From Petrosia ficiformis (lineage: Eukaryota > Porifera > Demospongiae > Haplosclerida > Petrosiidae): a DNA stretch of 64,000 nucleotides. Where the stretch lies: contig OX345643.1 of the NCBI GenBank assembly GCA_947044365.1, positions 4,668,001-4,732,000 of the forward strand, in the 5' to 3' direction. Each line of letters begins with the position of its first letter. Within the stretch, counting starts at the first letter, position 1. A program made the position numbers and the translations under genes. Below are positions 12,651 through 26,564 of this stretch, in pieces. Below the pieces are notes generated by a model, which worked only from the letters and a program-made list of their open reading frames with translations, was not told the origin of the DNA and ran no database searches.

Positions 12651-13894
12651 ATTACAATGTATTATTGTTTTTTTTTTCATTTTAATTACTAGTTACAATA
12701 TAATGTAATTTGTATATAGACAGTGATAGTTCTGTCAGTATACATTTTACATTGTCATCCACTATAGTTTATTCTGAACTAAAAAAAAAAATTTTTATTA
12801 TTATTTTTATCTGTTATAATTTATAATATTCAGTCTTAGTTAATAAATTCACATGTACTGAAGTCAAAGAAGTCTTAGTTATAGGAGGAAATAGATAAAG
12901 GGAACTGTAACCATTGTCTTGCTAGCAATAGCCCTAATTGTGAGTAGGCATAAACAGAGCAGGTGAATTCAACATAACTCTTGATAACTATTGACATTAC
13001 ACAATAAACAACCACTTGGCATGGCAGCTTTTGATACTCAGCCTACCTGATCCAGGGCTCCAGTTCCAGTCTTCCTGATCCAGTGCTCTGGTTTCAGTCT
13101 ACCTCATTCAGTGTTTCAGTTCCAGTCTACCTTATCCAGTGCTGCCGTTCCAGTCTACCTCATCCAGTGCTTCGGTTCCATGCAGTCTGCCTCGTCCAGT
13201 GTTCCAGTTCCAGTCTATATACCTCATCCAGTCTCTAATTCCAGTCTATTTCATTCATTGCTCCAGTTCCAGTCTTCCCCATCCAGTGCTACAGTTCCAG
13301 CTACCTTATCCAGTGCTTCAGACCCAGTCTACTTCATTCCCAGTGTGCTCTGGTTCCATGCAGTGTACCTCATCCAGTGCTCCAGTTCCAGTGTACCTCG
13401 TTCAGTGCTCTGGTTCCAGTCCCCAATTCCAGTCTATCAGTCTTCCTGATCCAGTGCTCTGGTTCCAGTCTACCTCTTCCAGTGCTTAGTCTTGTGTAGC
13501 CAGACCCATCCTAAAAGAATTTTAGGATGGGTATGACTACGCAACACTATCCCATGCTGCAGTTCCATTCTACCTCATCCAGTGCTGCAGTTCCAGTCTA
13601 GTGCTCCCAGTCTACCTTAGGATCATCCAGTCTGCAATTCCACTTACCTTCTCGTGCAGTACTCCAGTCCAGAAAACTTAATTTCTTGTAGTTTATTTCT
13701 GTTTTTGTACATTTCTTTTAAATTTCATTTTTTGGAATAATAATAATTGTAACTAATGTTATATATATTTTTTTACAATAATACACCACTAAAAAGATGA
13801 AATAATGTAATATTTCATATTTTATTTATTATACACTATTTGTCTTTAAATAATTATACAATATACACTACTATTGTCACAGTGATTTCCTCTT
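12651..13894. other. Gene 1-gene 2 intergenic region
   Basis: Poly-T/A tracts after the last gene 1 exon, then the minisatellite described separately, then an AT-rich stretch up to the duplicate flank. No gene seen. Confidence 0.6.
13045..13670. repeat. Minisatellite of ~27-bp CAGTGCTCCAGTTCCAGTCT units
   Basis: About twenty imperfect units of cagtgctccagttccagtct followed by acctcatc. They are interrupted near 13490-13550 by a short inverted repeat (cctaaaag / ctttt-type hairpin around atcctaaaagaattttagga). The Ser/Pro/Val-rich ORFs here come from the repeat. Confidence 0.85.
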
Positions 13895-14633
13895 GTGTTT
13901 CAGACTTTACACAATAATTGTTTTAAATTTTTGTATGGCTTAAAAAGATGATTTTCTTTTTTATTTTTGAATATATTTATTGCATTTAAAAAATATTATA
14001 TTAGAAAAGACAGTTTCCTTTTATAAAAGACACGATATATAGAGAAAAAAGTATCCCTATGACTGCTTTGTGATGTCCAGCATTTAGTAATCATGGCTGA
14101 CTTTATCATTCCTGAAACACAACAGCCTACTATAGTTGTTATTTTGACTATCTACTCTCCTTACCAAGGACCTTGTAGACCTTTAGAAATATATTTTAGG
14201 TAGAATAGCTAGCTATTAGTTCCAGTTTCTACATGAGCTAGTAAGTCTACAAGGAGCTTTCTTTCTGCTGCTCTGTAGAGTTTGGTGGATATATACTTCA
14301 AAGTGCAGATATATGTATATATCCTTTGCTGTTGATATGTGAACAGTGATTTAATATTTGTTTTTGGGACTATGATCAGATAAACTCCCAAATGCATGTA
14401 TTGCACAAGTATGATTAAAAGGTAGACACAATCTGTTGGCTTCTGTCCTACCAAAGAGGTTTGTTGATACACAAAAAGTTCACACATTGATAATTTACTT
14501 ACTTGGAATTTGCAAACTCGTAACATTGAGCCACACCTTGCAAGGGCTTAGGCGCATGCATCCGGGAGAGCTAGCTACGTATACAGGTCATGTGACTTTA
14601 ATTATTTGCAATCTGTTAATTTTTTATATCGTA

Positions 14634-14763
14634 ATGGCAGGTAGGTACTGTAGTTTATGTTTATAATAATTATAAATATATAATTATATCATTTTCTAGG
14701 AACTGGCTATCCACCTGAAAACCTATCTGGGGATCAACAAGCAGTAAGTGTGTTTAGTTATAT

Positions 14764-14849
<86 letters not shown>

Positions 14850-17800
14850 CAGAGTGCTGTAGCCAAGCCAGGCTCTGGGGTATGTACCCCAGGAACTGGA
14901 AACTGTGCACTATCATTTAAAGTGTTTATAATAACTACATAGAGCGTTTTAGAACATATTTACATTTCAACCGTCACTAGTAGCATATCTAGGAAATTTG
15001 CACGATGTTTAACTATAATTACATGTTCATGTCAATTAATTGGTCATTGAGTTTCTATTAAAATATGAAATATGTAGTAGTCTGGGGAACAGTAATACAA
15101 CAAGTTAGTTTCATTGGAATGTAGGGTAACCATACAAATTGAACCCTAATCATGTGACAGGATGAAAACACACGTTGTGCAATAATTATAATTATGGCTT
15201 TGTATAGTTGTTGCCTGGCATGTGGCGAAGAGACTGTACCGAAATACAGGAAGGTTTTGCGAGATGGAGAAATTGTGATGTTTTTAAAGAACTTTTATAT
15301 CCTAAGGGCACAAAAACTCCAACAGGCTTTATCAGACAAAGATACAACAACAACTATTGACCTTGATGCAGTTCCATAATCAAATCAAAAGTCTTTGGAA
15401 GAATTCCGTAGCAGGCACTTTTCCCAAACCCTGTTGGAAGACATACAAACACATCTTTCCCCTTTAAAAGTATCCACAACCTCTCTCTGTTTTTTTTTTT
15501 TTTTTTGAGAGGGAAATATCCATAGCTTTTTGGTGAGCACTTGATCACATCCAGTGCCAGTTTTCTTCTTTACTTTTGTATGGTCATACATTGAGCTAAC
15601 TGCTGCAAAGTCCCTTCTGAAACATTTTAGTTCGTATCTTAAATGAATTTTTATGAGATATAAGGTAAGATTCATCTTGATTTCTGGCTATCCATGCCAT
15701 CAGCGATCAACGATAGTTACAAGTGATTATCCCTTTGGAAGTCAGAGGAGGTACTTGATATCAGGATGACATGGTTTATCAACATATTCCTCATTGTTAT
15801 TATGTGGACTGTTATTATGGCTGTATTATTATTATTGCATGGGGTGTGTGTTCTAAAAACATCTAGTTATTAATTAGTTATAATGTTCCATTCACGTATG
15901 ATTTTATAATTGTATATCTAAAGTATAATGTGCAAAGACATATCTACAAGACAATACGATGTGTGTACTATCTGGTGTACCTAGTGATGAGTAATTAATT
16001 GAAATGCTTGATGCTTTCTAATATGTGCTATGGAAGTAATCAAATGTAATTGTGATTTAGATATACAATTATAAAATCATACGTGATTGAAATTTAATTG
16101 ATTATTACTACAATCTAATCAGTAAGAGTTTTAAGGACTCTTCTCTGTATTATCTAACTTGTGTATGAATCATACTATATGCATGCATCAAGCACTAGAG
16201 AGGGGGTATCATAGGGCATTCCCCTGCTTTTAACGTGATATGGTTTATGTTTATAGTGAACAATTCCATATGTCCAAATGTTGTTGTTTACTTTCATATT
16301 GCCAACATCATAATTATGATAATTATCGTTGTCACTTCCTGTGACATCACTGCACTTCCTGCTAGCTTGCATGTTTACACAATGTGCTTATCTGTACCCA
16401 ATGACTTCACTTTCCTTAATTAAGATAATGAAATAATTTATAGTATGGAAAATTATATTAGGTACATGTATAAGGGTTTATCATGATAACCTCACATTCA
16501 TAAGATAAGGGAATATGTTTTATTTATAGTATGGTATGATATAAGAATTATATTAGGTAAATGTATTATGCATTGTTAGAGTTGTATCATGATGTACATA
16601 TATATATTCTCACTTGTTTGTATTCTGTAGTTTGAAAAGTTTTATACTAGTTGATAAAGGGAATAATTACAGCTACAACTCTAAATGCACTGTTATGTAC
16701 GAAGACATAATATTCTACTTCAACAATAAATGTCATTAATCATTTTACAAGTAATGATGTATTTATTCTGTGATAGGTTCCCTCTGTGGATCCTGTATAC
16801 CCACCATCTACTCAACCCGGATACCCTCCTGAATATCCTCAAGGACAAACCCAACCACCACACCCACTCCAGCTTCCTCAGTCAAGCAACTATCCACCTC
16901 AACAAGGAGTTTATCCCCCTGGTTACGAACCAATTGGACATCCCCCTGACTACCAGCCTCAACAGGAAGGATATAGTTACCCACCTCAACCTCAAACTTA
17001 TGAGTACCCTTCAAATCAGCCATACTATACTGATATTAAAGGTAATGGGTTTAAAGTAATAATTAATAGTTAATATGTATATAATTACCTTGCCCTTTAT
17101 GGCTTGGTGATTATAAATCAAGTAGGCTGTTTGAAATTTCAGAAAGGCAACATTGTTGTATCTGTGTGTAGTGTTTCCTAAAATTTTGTTTGAGTTTGAA
17201 TCAGGTGATTGAGCAGAGGAGATTGCTCACATGTCAGAGTGTCTCACAGTGTCACTGAAATTTAATGCAATGTGATGAGACAGCAATACTGTGGTAAGCA
17301 TGATTAAGGTAACCCTATGTTTGAGACACCTGTAAGGCTGAGGAAGAGAGTTCTCCTAAAAGACTGTAAGGCTGAGGAAAAGAGTTCTCCTAAGAGACTG
17401 TAAGGCTGAGGAAGAGAGTTCTCCTAAGAGACTGGAGGTACCTTGATGGAGATTGTTGTCTAAAAAACCTGTTCTTCACTTACTTGGAGTGAAGATGAAC
17501 TGAAGGCTTTAGTAGAGTTTAATGAAGATATAATATATATATATAATTATGTATTGTATATATATATATATCCCAATATGACGAAACTTCAAAGTAACCA
17601 CAGGTTTTATAAATGAGATATAAATCCTACCATCGAGCACATCAACACAAACTACAAGACTACAACACTCACCTGGTCCAAACTCAAGATGTAGAAGCTA
17701 CATACAGCTACAGTAGTTTTGTCTTTCTGGAAATACATTTGTTATAACACACCTACTTGATTTATAATCGCCTTGCCCTTTGGCTTAGTGATATAGCACT

Positions 17801-20800
17801 CATCAGTGTGTTATGAGACAAACTTATATATATGTGACCTAATTTCAATAAGGGACCTTGTTCGGCAAAATGATTTTGATCAAACGGTTATCTTCAATTG
17901 CTGGTCATTCTGCCATTTTGTACAGGAAGTCGATGAAATGTGATATCCAAGAAGCTTATCCTGGATACCAAAATTTCATTGACTTCCTGTATATATAATA
18001 TAGCAGAATAATGAGCAACTAAAGTCAATGTGGTTAGTATTATTAAACTAAAACAACACTATTTAACTGTTATAACCCATTACATTGAGTGGTTAAAATA
18101 CCCTTCTGATTTATTATTATATATGACCTAAAGGGACCTTGTCCTGTTGTTTTAGTTTAATAATACTAACCACTTTTAGTTATAGTTATAGTATGTCTAG
18201 TTTATCACGATTTTAGTTATAGTTATAGAAAACAATTTTAGGCTTACTAAAAGGGTTTTAGTTGTAGTTATAGTTAACTAAAACAACGCTACAGTTAAAT
18301 ACTAAATGCTTTCAATATCCTATAGATGCTCCTCCACCCTATTATTCAAAACAAGTACCACCACCACAACAACAAACAGTGAGTATCATCTATGTGTTAT
18401 AATACTCATCCATATACATTATGTAATATCTGACCAATGCTATAATATTGAATTACTGATGTACACAAAAATCATGTGCCTAGCATGCTAGAAAAAGGCG
18501 TAAAAATGATTGACAAACAAACACAACAAACAACCACCCACAATGGCTTATAAAATTCATAAAACACAGCCATAAAGGGCTTAGAAAATATTAAAGCAGC
18601 CACTCTGGCTTAGAAAAATAACAATAAGCCACTATGCTTTAAGAAAATAACAATAACAATAAGCCACCATGCCTTAGGAAAATAATAATAACAATAAGCC
18701 ACCATGCCTTAGGAAAATAATAATAACAATAAGCCACCATGCCTTAGGAAAATAATAATAACAATAAGCCACCATGCCTTAGGAAAATAATAATAACAAT
18801 CAGCCACCATACCATAGAAAATAAGCAGCCACAATGGCTTAGAAAATAAGCAGCCGCATGAACATATAAATTTTGTTTACAGTTTATATTATAGTAATAC
18901 ATTATAGCAGCTCATACCAAAACTTCTTACTATAATTGGACATCATTGAATTCTGTTCACTACTGTGGTGATCACATTATTAAATAGAGGTGTATATCGG
19001 TGTTTTTGATAAGCTCATAAGGCACACTATTGGCCCAAAGAGCTTCTTATTCATCACTGCAGAGTTCTCTCTTTGGGCCATATGACGCAGTTAAATATGA
19101 TTATAGTTTCACTAACAGCATTTTCGTTAACTGCCTCAAGATGTATTCCCAATGGTGCACACACTAACCCAATTTGGCCAAACATATCAAAAACTCTGGT
19201 GTATATGCATATACTCCCTCGTGTACATACACTCCTGTAAATACGATGACATTATATTAGCTCATTCCTCATATTATATTTGTAATAATGTTACTACAAA
19301 TCTGCATAATTACTGAAGAACAATCATTGGACGTCTTAGATGCCCAATTTCAGTGGCTTCTTTATAAAATGACCAAATAGCAAGCATTTATAATAAATTT
19401 ATACATTTCATGTTTAATAGATGGTTTAAAACAATCCTACTTTTCAAAACCTATAAGTTATTTTTGAGCTGAAAATTATAGTTGAGATAGTTTCTCTCTA
19501 TCTATTATCTAAAACTGAAGCCAAAACCATTGCACTCAGCCATTCAATTTTACTAACTATCTCACTGTTTCCCCAAACTGAAAAACAGTGTTTCACGACA
19601 CTATTCACCAAACATCATCAGTTGTCATGTACCACTGATGCACTCCTCCTCCCTTAATATTTATCCTCCTGGAGGAAACGCTGAACTAACTGTATGTACA
19701 TATAAAACTTACAATAGAAAAATACTAGTGCTGGGACTTGATAATCGAATATCGACAATCGTTATCGATATAGCACATTTAGCGATAATCGATACCCAAT
19801 TATCTATTTTCATGCCAATTAGTGGGAGGTCTTTCCTGTCAAGTAATTAATTACTTCCTCTGATATTATCGATTATCAATCGATATTGGGTGCACTAATA
19901 ATCCATATTGGTGTCTCTGCTGATTCCCAGCAATAAAAAATACTATTAATTATGTATTGCCATGCTATATTTCTTTTTTAACAATATTGTTCATTCCATA
20001 GACAACTGGAGTTGTAGTGGTACAGCAACAACCTACTTATACCGTTGTCAGAACTGTTCCTGTAGGAGATCATTACAGGACATTTTCAATTATTGTGTGT
20101 ATCCTTTGTTGTCTATTTGGATCTCCATTGACATTGTGCTGTACATTACCAGCTATATTTATTGCATTACAGGTACATGTATACATAGATATGTGATAGA
20201 ACGGGTGTGGTTGACTAAACCAATTGTTTGTGATCTGGATGTAGTTTTTTTAATGGTAGTACACGTCCAGCAACCAAACACATGAAATCTGGATGTAATT
20301 ATTGCCAATTGAGAATGTTTTGCTCGGTGTCACTGGATTTACAAGCTTCTAAATTATTGACTGAATAGTATAACAGAGCCAGTGCATTATATAAACATGC
20401 ATCTGTGTCAGTTAACTATAGTTTTATATATCGCCTGAAGTGTACCTCAGAATGTTTTTGCCTAGTTAAGTGGATAGATATCTGGATATACATTTGTTTA
20501 GATCCAGATGCTATACAAGATATATAGAGAAAAAAGTATCCCTATGATTGCTTTGTGGTGGTGTCCAGCATTGGCCGACTTTATCATGCCTGAAACACAA
20601 CAGTCTATTATAGTTATTATTTTGATTATCTACTCTGCTTACCTTTTAAAGGACCTTGTAGAACTTTAGCAATATATTTCAGGCAGAATAGCTAGCCAGT
20701 TTCTACGAGAGCTTGAGCGCGCGTTCTTTTACGTGCCACGCCCTTTAATTGACCGAGCCCCCGGGAATGACGTAACTTCCTTAACTACATATACAACGCA

Positions 20801-21559
20801 TACTTGTGCAGGTGGACACAAGAATATAAATATATGATTCAACCCCATGGAAAGCAATCATAGGGATGCCCCTACGGGCCATAGAAACATGATCCATTGC
20901 GGTCCTAATTTGGACATCAGAATCCTTCTAATGCTTCATTGTATGAAACACTAGTAATATCATATATTCATTGCCTGACTGCAGTACATTAGATGGAAGT
21001 TTTTGTGAACTGTATTGATTATCAATTGATGTATATAAATCTGCTTATGAAGAAGAAAAAAGCTAACTTTATATAAAGGTCTGAGAATTCACAAAACTGG
21101 CTCTAAGTTACTCGGGACATGAAAACACTCTCAGAATACATTTCAGAAGCTGATAAAAATTAAAGCAATTAGAAATATAATTATGATAACGAGATTACCC
21201 TATTTTTAATGGACAATTTCTATTAGTTGATTTTGGGTAGCTCTGCTATGTGGTTCTGAGCCCTTCAATAACTGTTATACTGATTTTTCAACAAAAAAAT
21301 AGTCCAGAAATGGACTGGATGATAAGTAATGGTGTAGGCTAGCCATTATTTTCCATGTAATATTTCAATAATAATAATTATTATTATAATTATGTTTATG
21401 TATAATACATATACTTAGGCTAGAGATGCTGATCGTCTTGGAGACCATGCATATGCCGCTGATAAAGATCGTGTAACCATTACACTGAATGTTGTTGCCA
21501 TTATATTTGGTTTCGTTATCCTGGCCATAAATATTATACGATATACAGTTTCGTTCTAA
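14634..21559 (+). CDS. CD225/dispanin (IFITM-like) membrane protein, gene 2
   Basis: Exons 14634-14640, 14700-14743, 16777-17041, 18326-18378, 20002-20172, 21419-21559 (TAA stop) give 226 residues with consistent phases. The first two exons and their intron are nearly base-identical to gene 1, and the exon 2 sequences are the same. Exon 3 encodes a YPP-rich tail that has diverged from gene 1. Exon 4 gives DAPPPYYSKQ, a PPPY motif. Exons 5-6 encode the CD225 domain, with GDHYRTFSIIVCILCCLFG, then ARDADRLGDHAYAADKDR and a final hydrophobic segment. It is probably a small dual-hydrophobic-segment membrane protein with its proline-rich tail in the cytosol, by analogy with dispanins. Confidence 0.87.
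14779..14847. repeat. (TA)n microsatellite
   Basis: Long ta run with one aatt interruption, in intron 2 of gene 2. Similar shorter tracts lie at about 2095-2119, 26517-26562, 26890-26914 and 38218-38257. Confidence 0.9.
15354..15675 (-). pseudogene. RecQ-like helicase fragment inside a repeat (copy 2)
   Basis: Same fragment as at 5.0-5.3 kb, in intron 2 of gene 2. The frame KGKDVFVCLPTGFGKSACYG is preserved; the homopolymer upstream is longer here. It shows only the Walker A segment and cannot be functional. Confidence 0.45.
15891..16092. mobile_element. ~200-bp inverted-repeat element
   Basis: ttcacgtatgattttataat at the left and attataaaatcatacgtga at the right, extending through gtatatctaaa. 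It is inserted just where the duplicate match ends. Non-coding. Confidence 0.65.
17329..17430. repeat. Three ~34-bp direct repeats
   Basis: ctgtaaggctgaggaagaga followed by gttctcctaagaga, three near-identical units in intron 3 of gene 2. Confidence 0.85.
17540..18300. mobile_element. Nested MITE fragments in intron 3 of gene 2
   Basis: 17560-17810 shares the gacgaaacttcaaagtaacc end and the ccttgccctttggcttagtg segment with 26.82-26.90 and 17.08-17.11 kb. 17920-18000 carries inverted gacttcctgt-type arms. 18031-18300 is a ttagttatag-rich element bounded by attattaaactaaaacaac and its inverse. Confidence 0.5.
18652..18815. repeat. ~35-bp tandem repeat
   Basis: Four to five units of aataagccaccatgcctta followed by ggaaaataataataac, with degraded units on both sides (18560-18860). 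Confidence 0.9.
18985..19212. mobile_element. MITE with gtgtatatcggtgtttttga-type ends
   Basis: Left gaggtgtatatcggtgtttt and right tcaaaaactctggtgtatat are imperfect inverted repeats; an internal hairpin is built on tggcccaaagag / ctctttgggcca. Confidence 0.5.
19736..19897. mobile_element. hAT-like short MITE
   Basis: tagtgctgggac and gggtgcacta ends with internal gataatcgat palindromes. Similar in style to 10597-10894. Confidence 0.4.
20537..20868 (+). mobile_element. Full-length MITE, intron 5 of gene 2
   Basis: Terminal inverted repeats tatccctatgattgctttg and gaaagcaatcataggg, 332 bp, no coding capacity. Its right part is the reverse complement of the 85-285 segment. Confidence 0.7.
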
Positions 21560-22378
21560 TGAGGATAAGTGAATCAATTTTTTTTGTATAAATTGTCATT
21601 CCCAAACGGTTGTATTACTAATCACAATAATGTATGGTTAGTAATTATTATTATAATACATCATATGATTGTAATTCAGTATTAGTCTAATTTTGTATAC
21701 TCTTTTTATCATCATCCATGTTGTCATTGTTTGCTTTTTTTTAAGATGATTATTTGTGTATCAGTCATTGTATATTCTTGTTTTGAGGGTTGTATTCAGT
21801 TTTGTTACTGTAAATAGTGTTTTTGTTACTATTTATAGTAGTGAACATTACATACAGAAACTGTTCTCAGAGAGATGGAGTACTTGTTATAATTACTTGA
21901 TTTAGAAGTGGTAGAGCAGCGTCATGTACACACATAATTATAATCATTTAAGTCACTTATGAGTGAATATTTCACTTATGAGCTTCCATGGCTACAGATG
22001 TGGCAAAAGTAGATGTGTTGCAAGTTGTGAGTGTCAAGCCTACCATCCACTAGGCAACTTTAGAGTTGGGAACGAGTTGCCAGTGAACAGAGGATATGCA
22101 TCCTTCTAATTTGTGGCAAGATGTTGCTTATTTTACCATCCACTAGGCAACTTTGGAGTAGGTACTAGGTAATATGTAATATGTTGGCAACTCCAAAGTT
22201 GCCTCGTGGTTGGAACCGTTGGGTTTAATTAACTTGTGCTAATTAATAAATGCTGACTAACAGGATGTGACTATTTATGATCTATCGCATAATTAAATTG
22301 AGTTCAGTCGACTGTAAACTGTAAAGCAGAATACATTTTTACTTTTTAGTTGGTAGACATTTTTATATTCCATACAGA
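21560..22378. other. Gene 2-gene 3 intergenic region
   Basis: AT-rich. 22036-22215 holds repeated ccatccactaggcaacttt and its inverse gttggcaactccaaagttgcc, a foldback-like repeat with another trace at about 24570-24605. No gene seen. Confidence 0.55.
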
Positions 22379-25300
22379 ATGGAAGGTAAGTAGTATATAA
22401 GTGATGTATGCAATTGATAATGGACAAACAACTTTTTTTTGGCATTTCTAGGAGCTGGACAAGGATATCCACCCAACGATCCAAATCAACCAGAAGTAAG
22501 TAATGAATGAATGTCTATTATAATTATATTGGATTGAGTATGATGTGATAGATTTTATTGCAGGATTATAATTATTTATAATATGATTTGTATGCATCTT
22601 GCAGGGGAGGAAAGAACAGGGAGTCAGAGAGGGCCCCCCAAAATTTCCATTTGTGGGGGGTGGTTTAGATGAGACCCATCTCCCCCCCTTCCCTTTAGTA
22701 TATATTATAGTGTACTACATAACTGATTTTAGCTCTCAGATTGCACCAGAAGTATTCTTAGGAAATCCAGTTTCATGGAAGCATGCCTACACATCCTTGC
22801 ACAACTTATCTGACTGCCTTCAGCCCGCCATTTTTACTTAGGTGTCTCCTCCCCTGCATTGTATATTTATTAATTAATGTTTTATTCTGTATCCATGGAC
22901 TGCTTGTGTGATGTTAAATTTAAAAGTCATTTACGTTTATCATGACCTAGAAACAAGATATATAGAAAAAAAGCATCACGCATTCTGGTGTCAAACATTC
23001 AGTAATCATGGCTGACTTTCTCACGCCTGAAACATAACAGTCTGTTATAGTTATTATTTTGCTTATCTACTCTCCTAACTTTTTAAATGATCTCGTAGAA
23101 CTAGAATATATTTCAGGTAGAATGGCTGGTTTAAATGTAGATTTCTTCCTGTTGGAAAAATGCAATTTCCTTAACTACATGTACAACACATACTTGTGTA
23201 AGTGACACAAACATGTAAATGTAATTATAGTTTGAACCCGTGAGAAAGCAATCATCATATAGATGGCCATAGTAAAAACATTTTCATAACTTTAGTTTGT
23301 AATGACCAACAATGTATGGCTTTTATTAGTTACAGTATTAACCTTATGACCTTTATATTATATTAGTCATGACATACTAATCTTGAGGTCATAGTGAATG
23401 TGAATAGAGTTTAGTCAAAGCTACTGTATAAACTATACCATATTGGTAAACCTACTGTTATTGCTAAGCAGGGCTGTATTTAGGGGGAGGTGGGGGGGGG
23501 GAGCATTGGCCCCCCCTTAAACATTGACAAATAATAATTAATGATTTTCAATAACAATCATACATATACCATGTATTATAGGTACATATCAGTTAGATGT
23601 ATTATGTTAACTGAACAGCTGAACTGTGCAGTCAGCAAAAATAACAGTCCTTACACCTACTATATATAGAGTAACAATTAGCCTAAGAATGCATGTAAAG
23701 TGAGCTTTGAGCCTCTACTATATGTAAAATTTTCTCCCAAATCCCCCTAGTTTTACACGTGCTTACACACAAACTGGGGGGCTTTGCCCCTCTTCATTCC
23801 CAGACCACGCCTATTTGCCCCCCCTTCCACAGAATCCTAAATACAGCACTGCTAAGTATATTGGAACAATACGTATCGAAGTTCTGTTTGGGTTCAAGCA
23901 CTTGAGTGCTTGTACTTAAGCATGCTTAAGTACATACTTTTAAATGCTGGGCTTAGTACTTGTGGTTAATCACTGCTTTAGTGACTATTGCGTATTAAGC
24001 ACTTTCAAGCACTTTAATTATGAAAGAGTACCAGAGCGATGCAGATAAAAGATTTGAACGTCTATCACATGTATTGTGGTTAATATAACTGTGTTAAAAT
24101 AGCAATGTTCTAGCCATGATTGTCGTATTTGGTGGTGCCACCCATGGAAATAATGCATTATATAAACAGTGTGGTTTAGGTTGAGTGTTAATAATATAGT
24201 ATAACAATGCTTAGTGGTGCAAAATGGAAATTTGAACTGCTGTTGGTGGAGACATTATTATTGGTGGTCACCACAAAAAGGCCACACTGTAAAGGAGTCC
24301 TGTGCTTAAATTACTTAAGGACTTCATGTGGGTACTTGTGCTTGGACTAAGTACTTCAAACATAATGTGCTTGTACTTGTACTTGACAAATCTTAAAGTG
24401 CTTGTACTTTTACTTAACACATTCTTAAATACTTGAACCTATGTATGATAACAATAACATTTCATAACACCTTCTTGGGTTAATTAGGGGAAGATTTTCA
24501 TACCAAAACACTATATATAGTTCTTAAGCAATTGTTGATCATAAAAAGAGCAACATGGTGAGGGCAACTTGTTGCCAACTCTGAAGTTGTCTAGTGGATG
24601 GTGGGCTTTAGAGATAAGAACCCTACTACATGTTAGTATTATGATTATCAGCATACTGTATATTTATTGGATTTTAGACGCATGTAACGTTTTAGAACTT
24701 ATTAGATAATAAGCACTTAATTTTACATGCAATATGCAGGAAAGACATTATATAGTGAATTGGCGTATGTTTGGATTTAATTGCCAAGTCAATAACACTT
24801 TTTGCATAGTGAAAGTTTTTATACCTAGTTGTTAAATTTGTTCTGTCATTATTAGTATAAACATGATGTGGACCGTGTGGTATGTGTAGACAAACATGGC
24901 ATATACATGTATACCACCCACCGCATAGTGTATATACTAAAACAATTTTATTAAACATGTTTTACTAATAATATACACCACACACAGCATGTTCAGGAAT
25001 ACTATATATTGGTACATGTATTGCAGAGGTGGAAATAAGACTATATATATGCAATGACAACATGTCTAACTAAACAAAGTGATATTTGAGCAGACACTTT
25101 CAATTTTGGTCTGACTGCAACTTTTAGAGCAAAGCTGTCTATATTAATTATTCCAGCCACATGATAAAATCAACCAATCAGATTTTAAAATTGAATTGTG
25201 GGGCAAGAATGTAGTTACATGTATTGATAAGTGCCACAGATTGTTTACTATTCTTGTGAGAGCATTCCTTTAAATTTCATTCTTTTTTGTCATATTTATT

Positions 25301-26514
25301 TTTTTGCTAGGACAAAATGTCTGATCAATGTGAGATTTGCTCAGACAAACAGGCTGATGTCTGACTATTCTTTCCACCTCTGTATTGAAATGATTTTGTT
25401 GGGAGTGTTTTTGTATTTAGACAAATATTCATTACTGTAATATGAGACAGTGTGATGTGTGGTTGTACAGTCAGGAAGTTGTTGTGATTCGACCTTACTT
25501 TTAAAGGATTTCTTAAGCACCTGAGTGTCTTCAGGGATTTTACCTATAAAGAATTTTTTTTTTAACTTGTCAAAATTTGTATGAAATTATGCATGCTTCG
25601 AGCACTAACTTTTAAGGGGGGGTGGAGGTTTGTGATGGCCCACCACAAAGGTACTTTTCTTAATACATAGTAGGAGATGTGTGTGGAGGAGGGTGCTGTG
25701 GAATCCACACTAACATCTTAATTAATTAACTTAATAAATGCATGTGCATGCTTTTCCATATGCACATAAATTGTATGAAAGCGTTGATAAACATAATAAA
25801 CATACAATGTCATGAGCAAGATTAATCACATTCATGATAACTTAATTCATCATGTGATACATAAGTATTGTACTCTTATCATGCACGTTCTATTACTAAT
25901 TCATTATGTGATACATAAGTATTGTACTCTTATCATGCACTTTCTATTACTAATTCATTATGTGATACAAAGTATTGTACTCTTATCATGCACTTTCTAT
26001 TACTAATTCATTATGTGATACATAAGTATTGTACTCTTATCATGTACGTTCTATTACTAATTCATTATGTGATACAAAGTATGTTAATTAGTTCTAATTA
26101 CATTCATTGTGACTTTGGACTGGTTCATTCATAATGTGAATATCATTATTAGTCTCATCCCCAAATCTCCCACACTTAAGGAAGGTCTAGCTGGTAAAAC
26201 AAATGATCAGGTGACTGTCACCTGATAGCTTTACCTACTTGTAGTACTAATAATTCTGTTACTTGTGGAATCCAGGAACACTTCACGAACTTTGTTATAT
26301 CTTTGTATTTTGATATGCCATTTTTGAATGCACAGTGTCATGTATTAATAAATTGAGCAATTTAATTGCACATTCTATGGAATGCATCATCTCTGTTACC
26401 AGGGATTAAAACTCAACTTAACAGATGCTTCTCAATGTAGTGGGTGTTAAAAAAACACCATGACATAATTGTGGACTCTATTTAGCATTTTGTACAGATA
26501 GCAAGAAGTAGCCT

Positions 26515-26564
<50 letters not shown>

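Larger units (their letters stand above)
13895..15890. repeat. Segmental duplicate of the gene 1 5' region
   Basis: Corresponds to about 1-5470 with insertions removed. It covers the upstream flank, exons 1 and 2, and the first part of intron 2 including the RecQ fragment. Identity is high also in introns and flank, pointing to recent duplication or gene conversion. The match ends at about 15.88 kb near the taatgttcca stretch. Confidence 0.8.

Noticed and set aside
13111..13489. Two overlapping plus-strand ORFs rich in Ser, Pro and Val
   Set aside because: Products of the 27-bp minisatellite in different frames; no start context or splice signal.
18652..18815. Regular 35-bp repeats, considered as a CRISPR array
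   Set aside because: Units are contiguous without unique spacers, and the genome is eukaryotic.
25812..26134. ORFs with IHYVIHKYCTL repeats
   Set aside because: Generated by the 54-bp tandem repeat.
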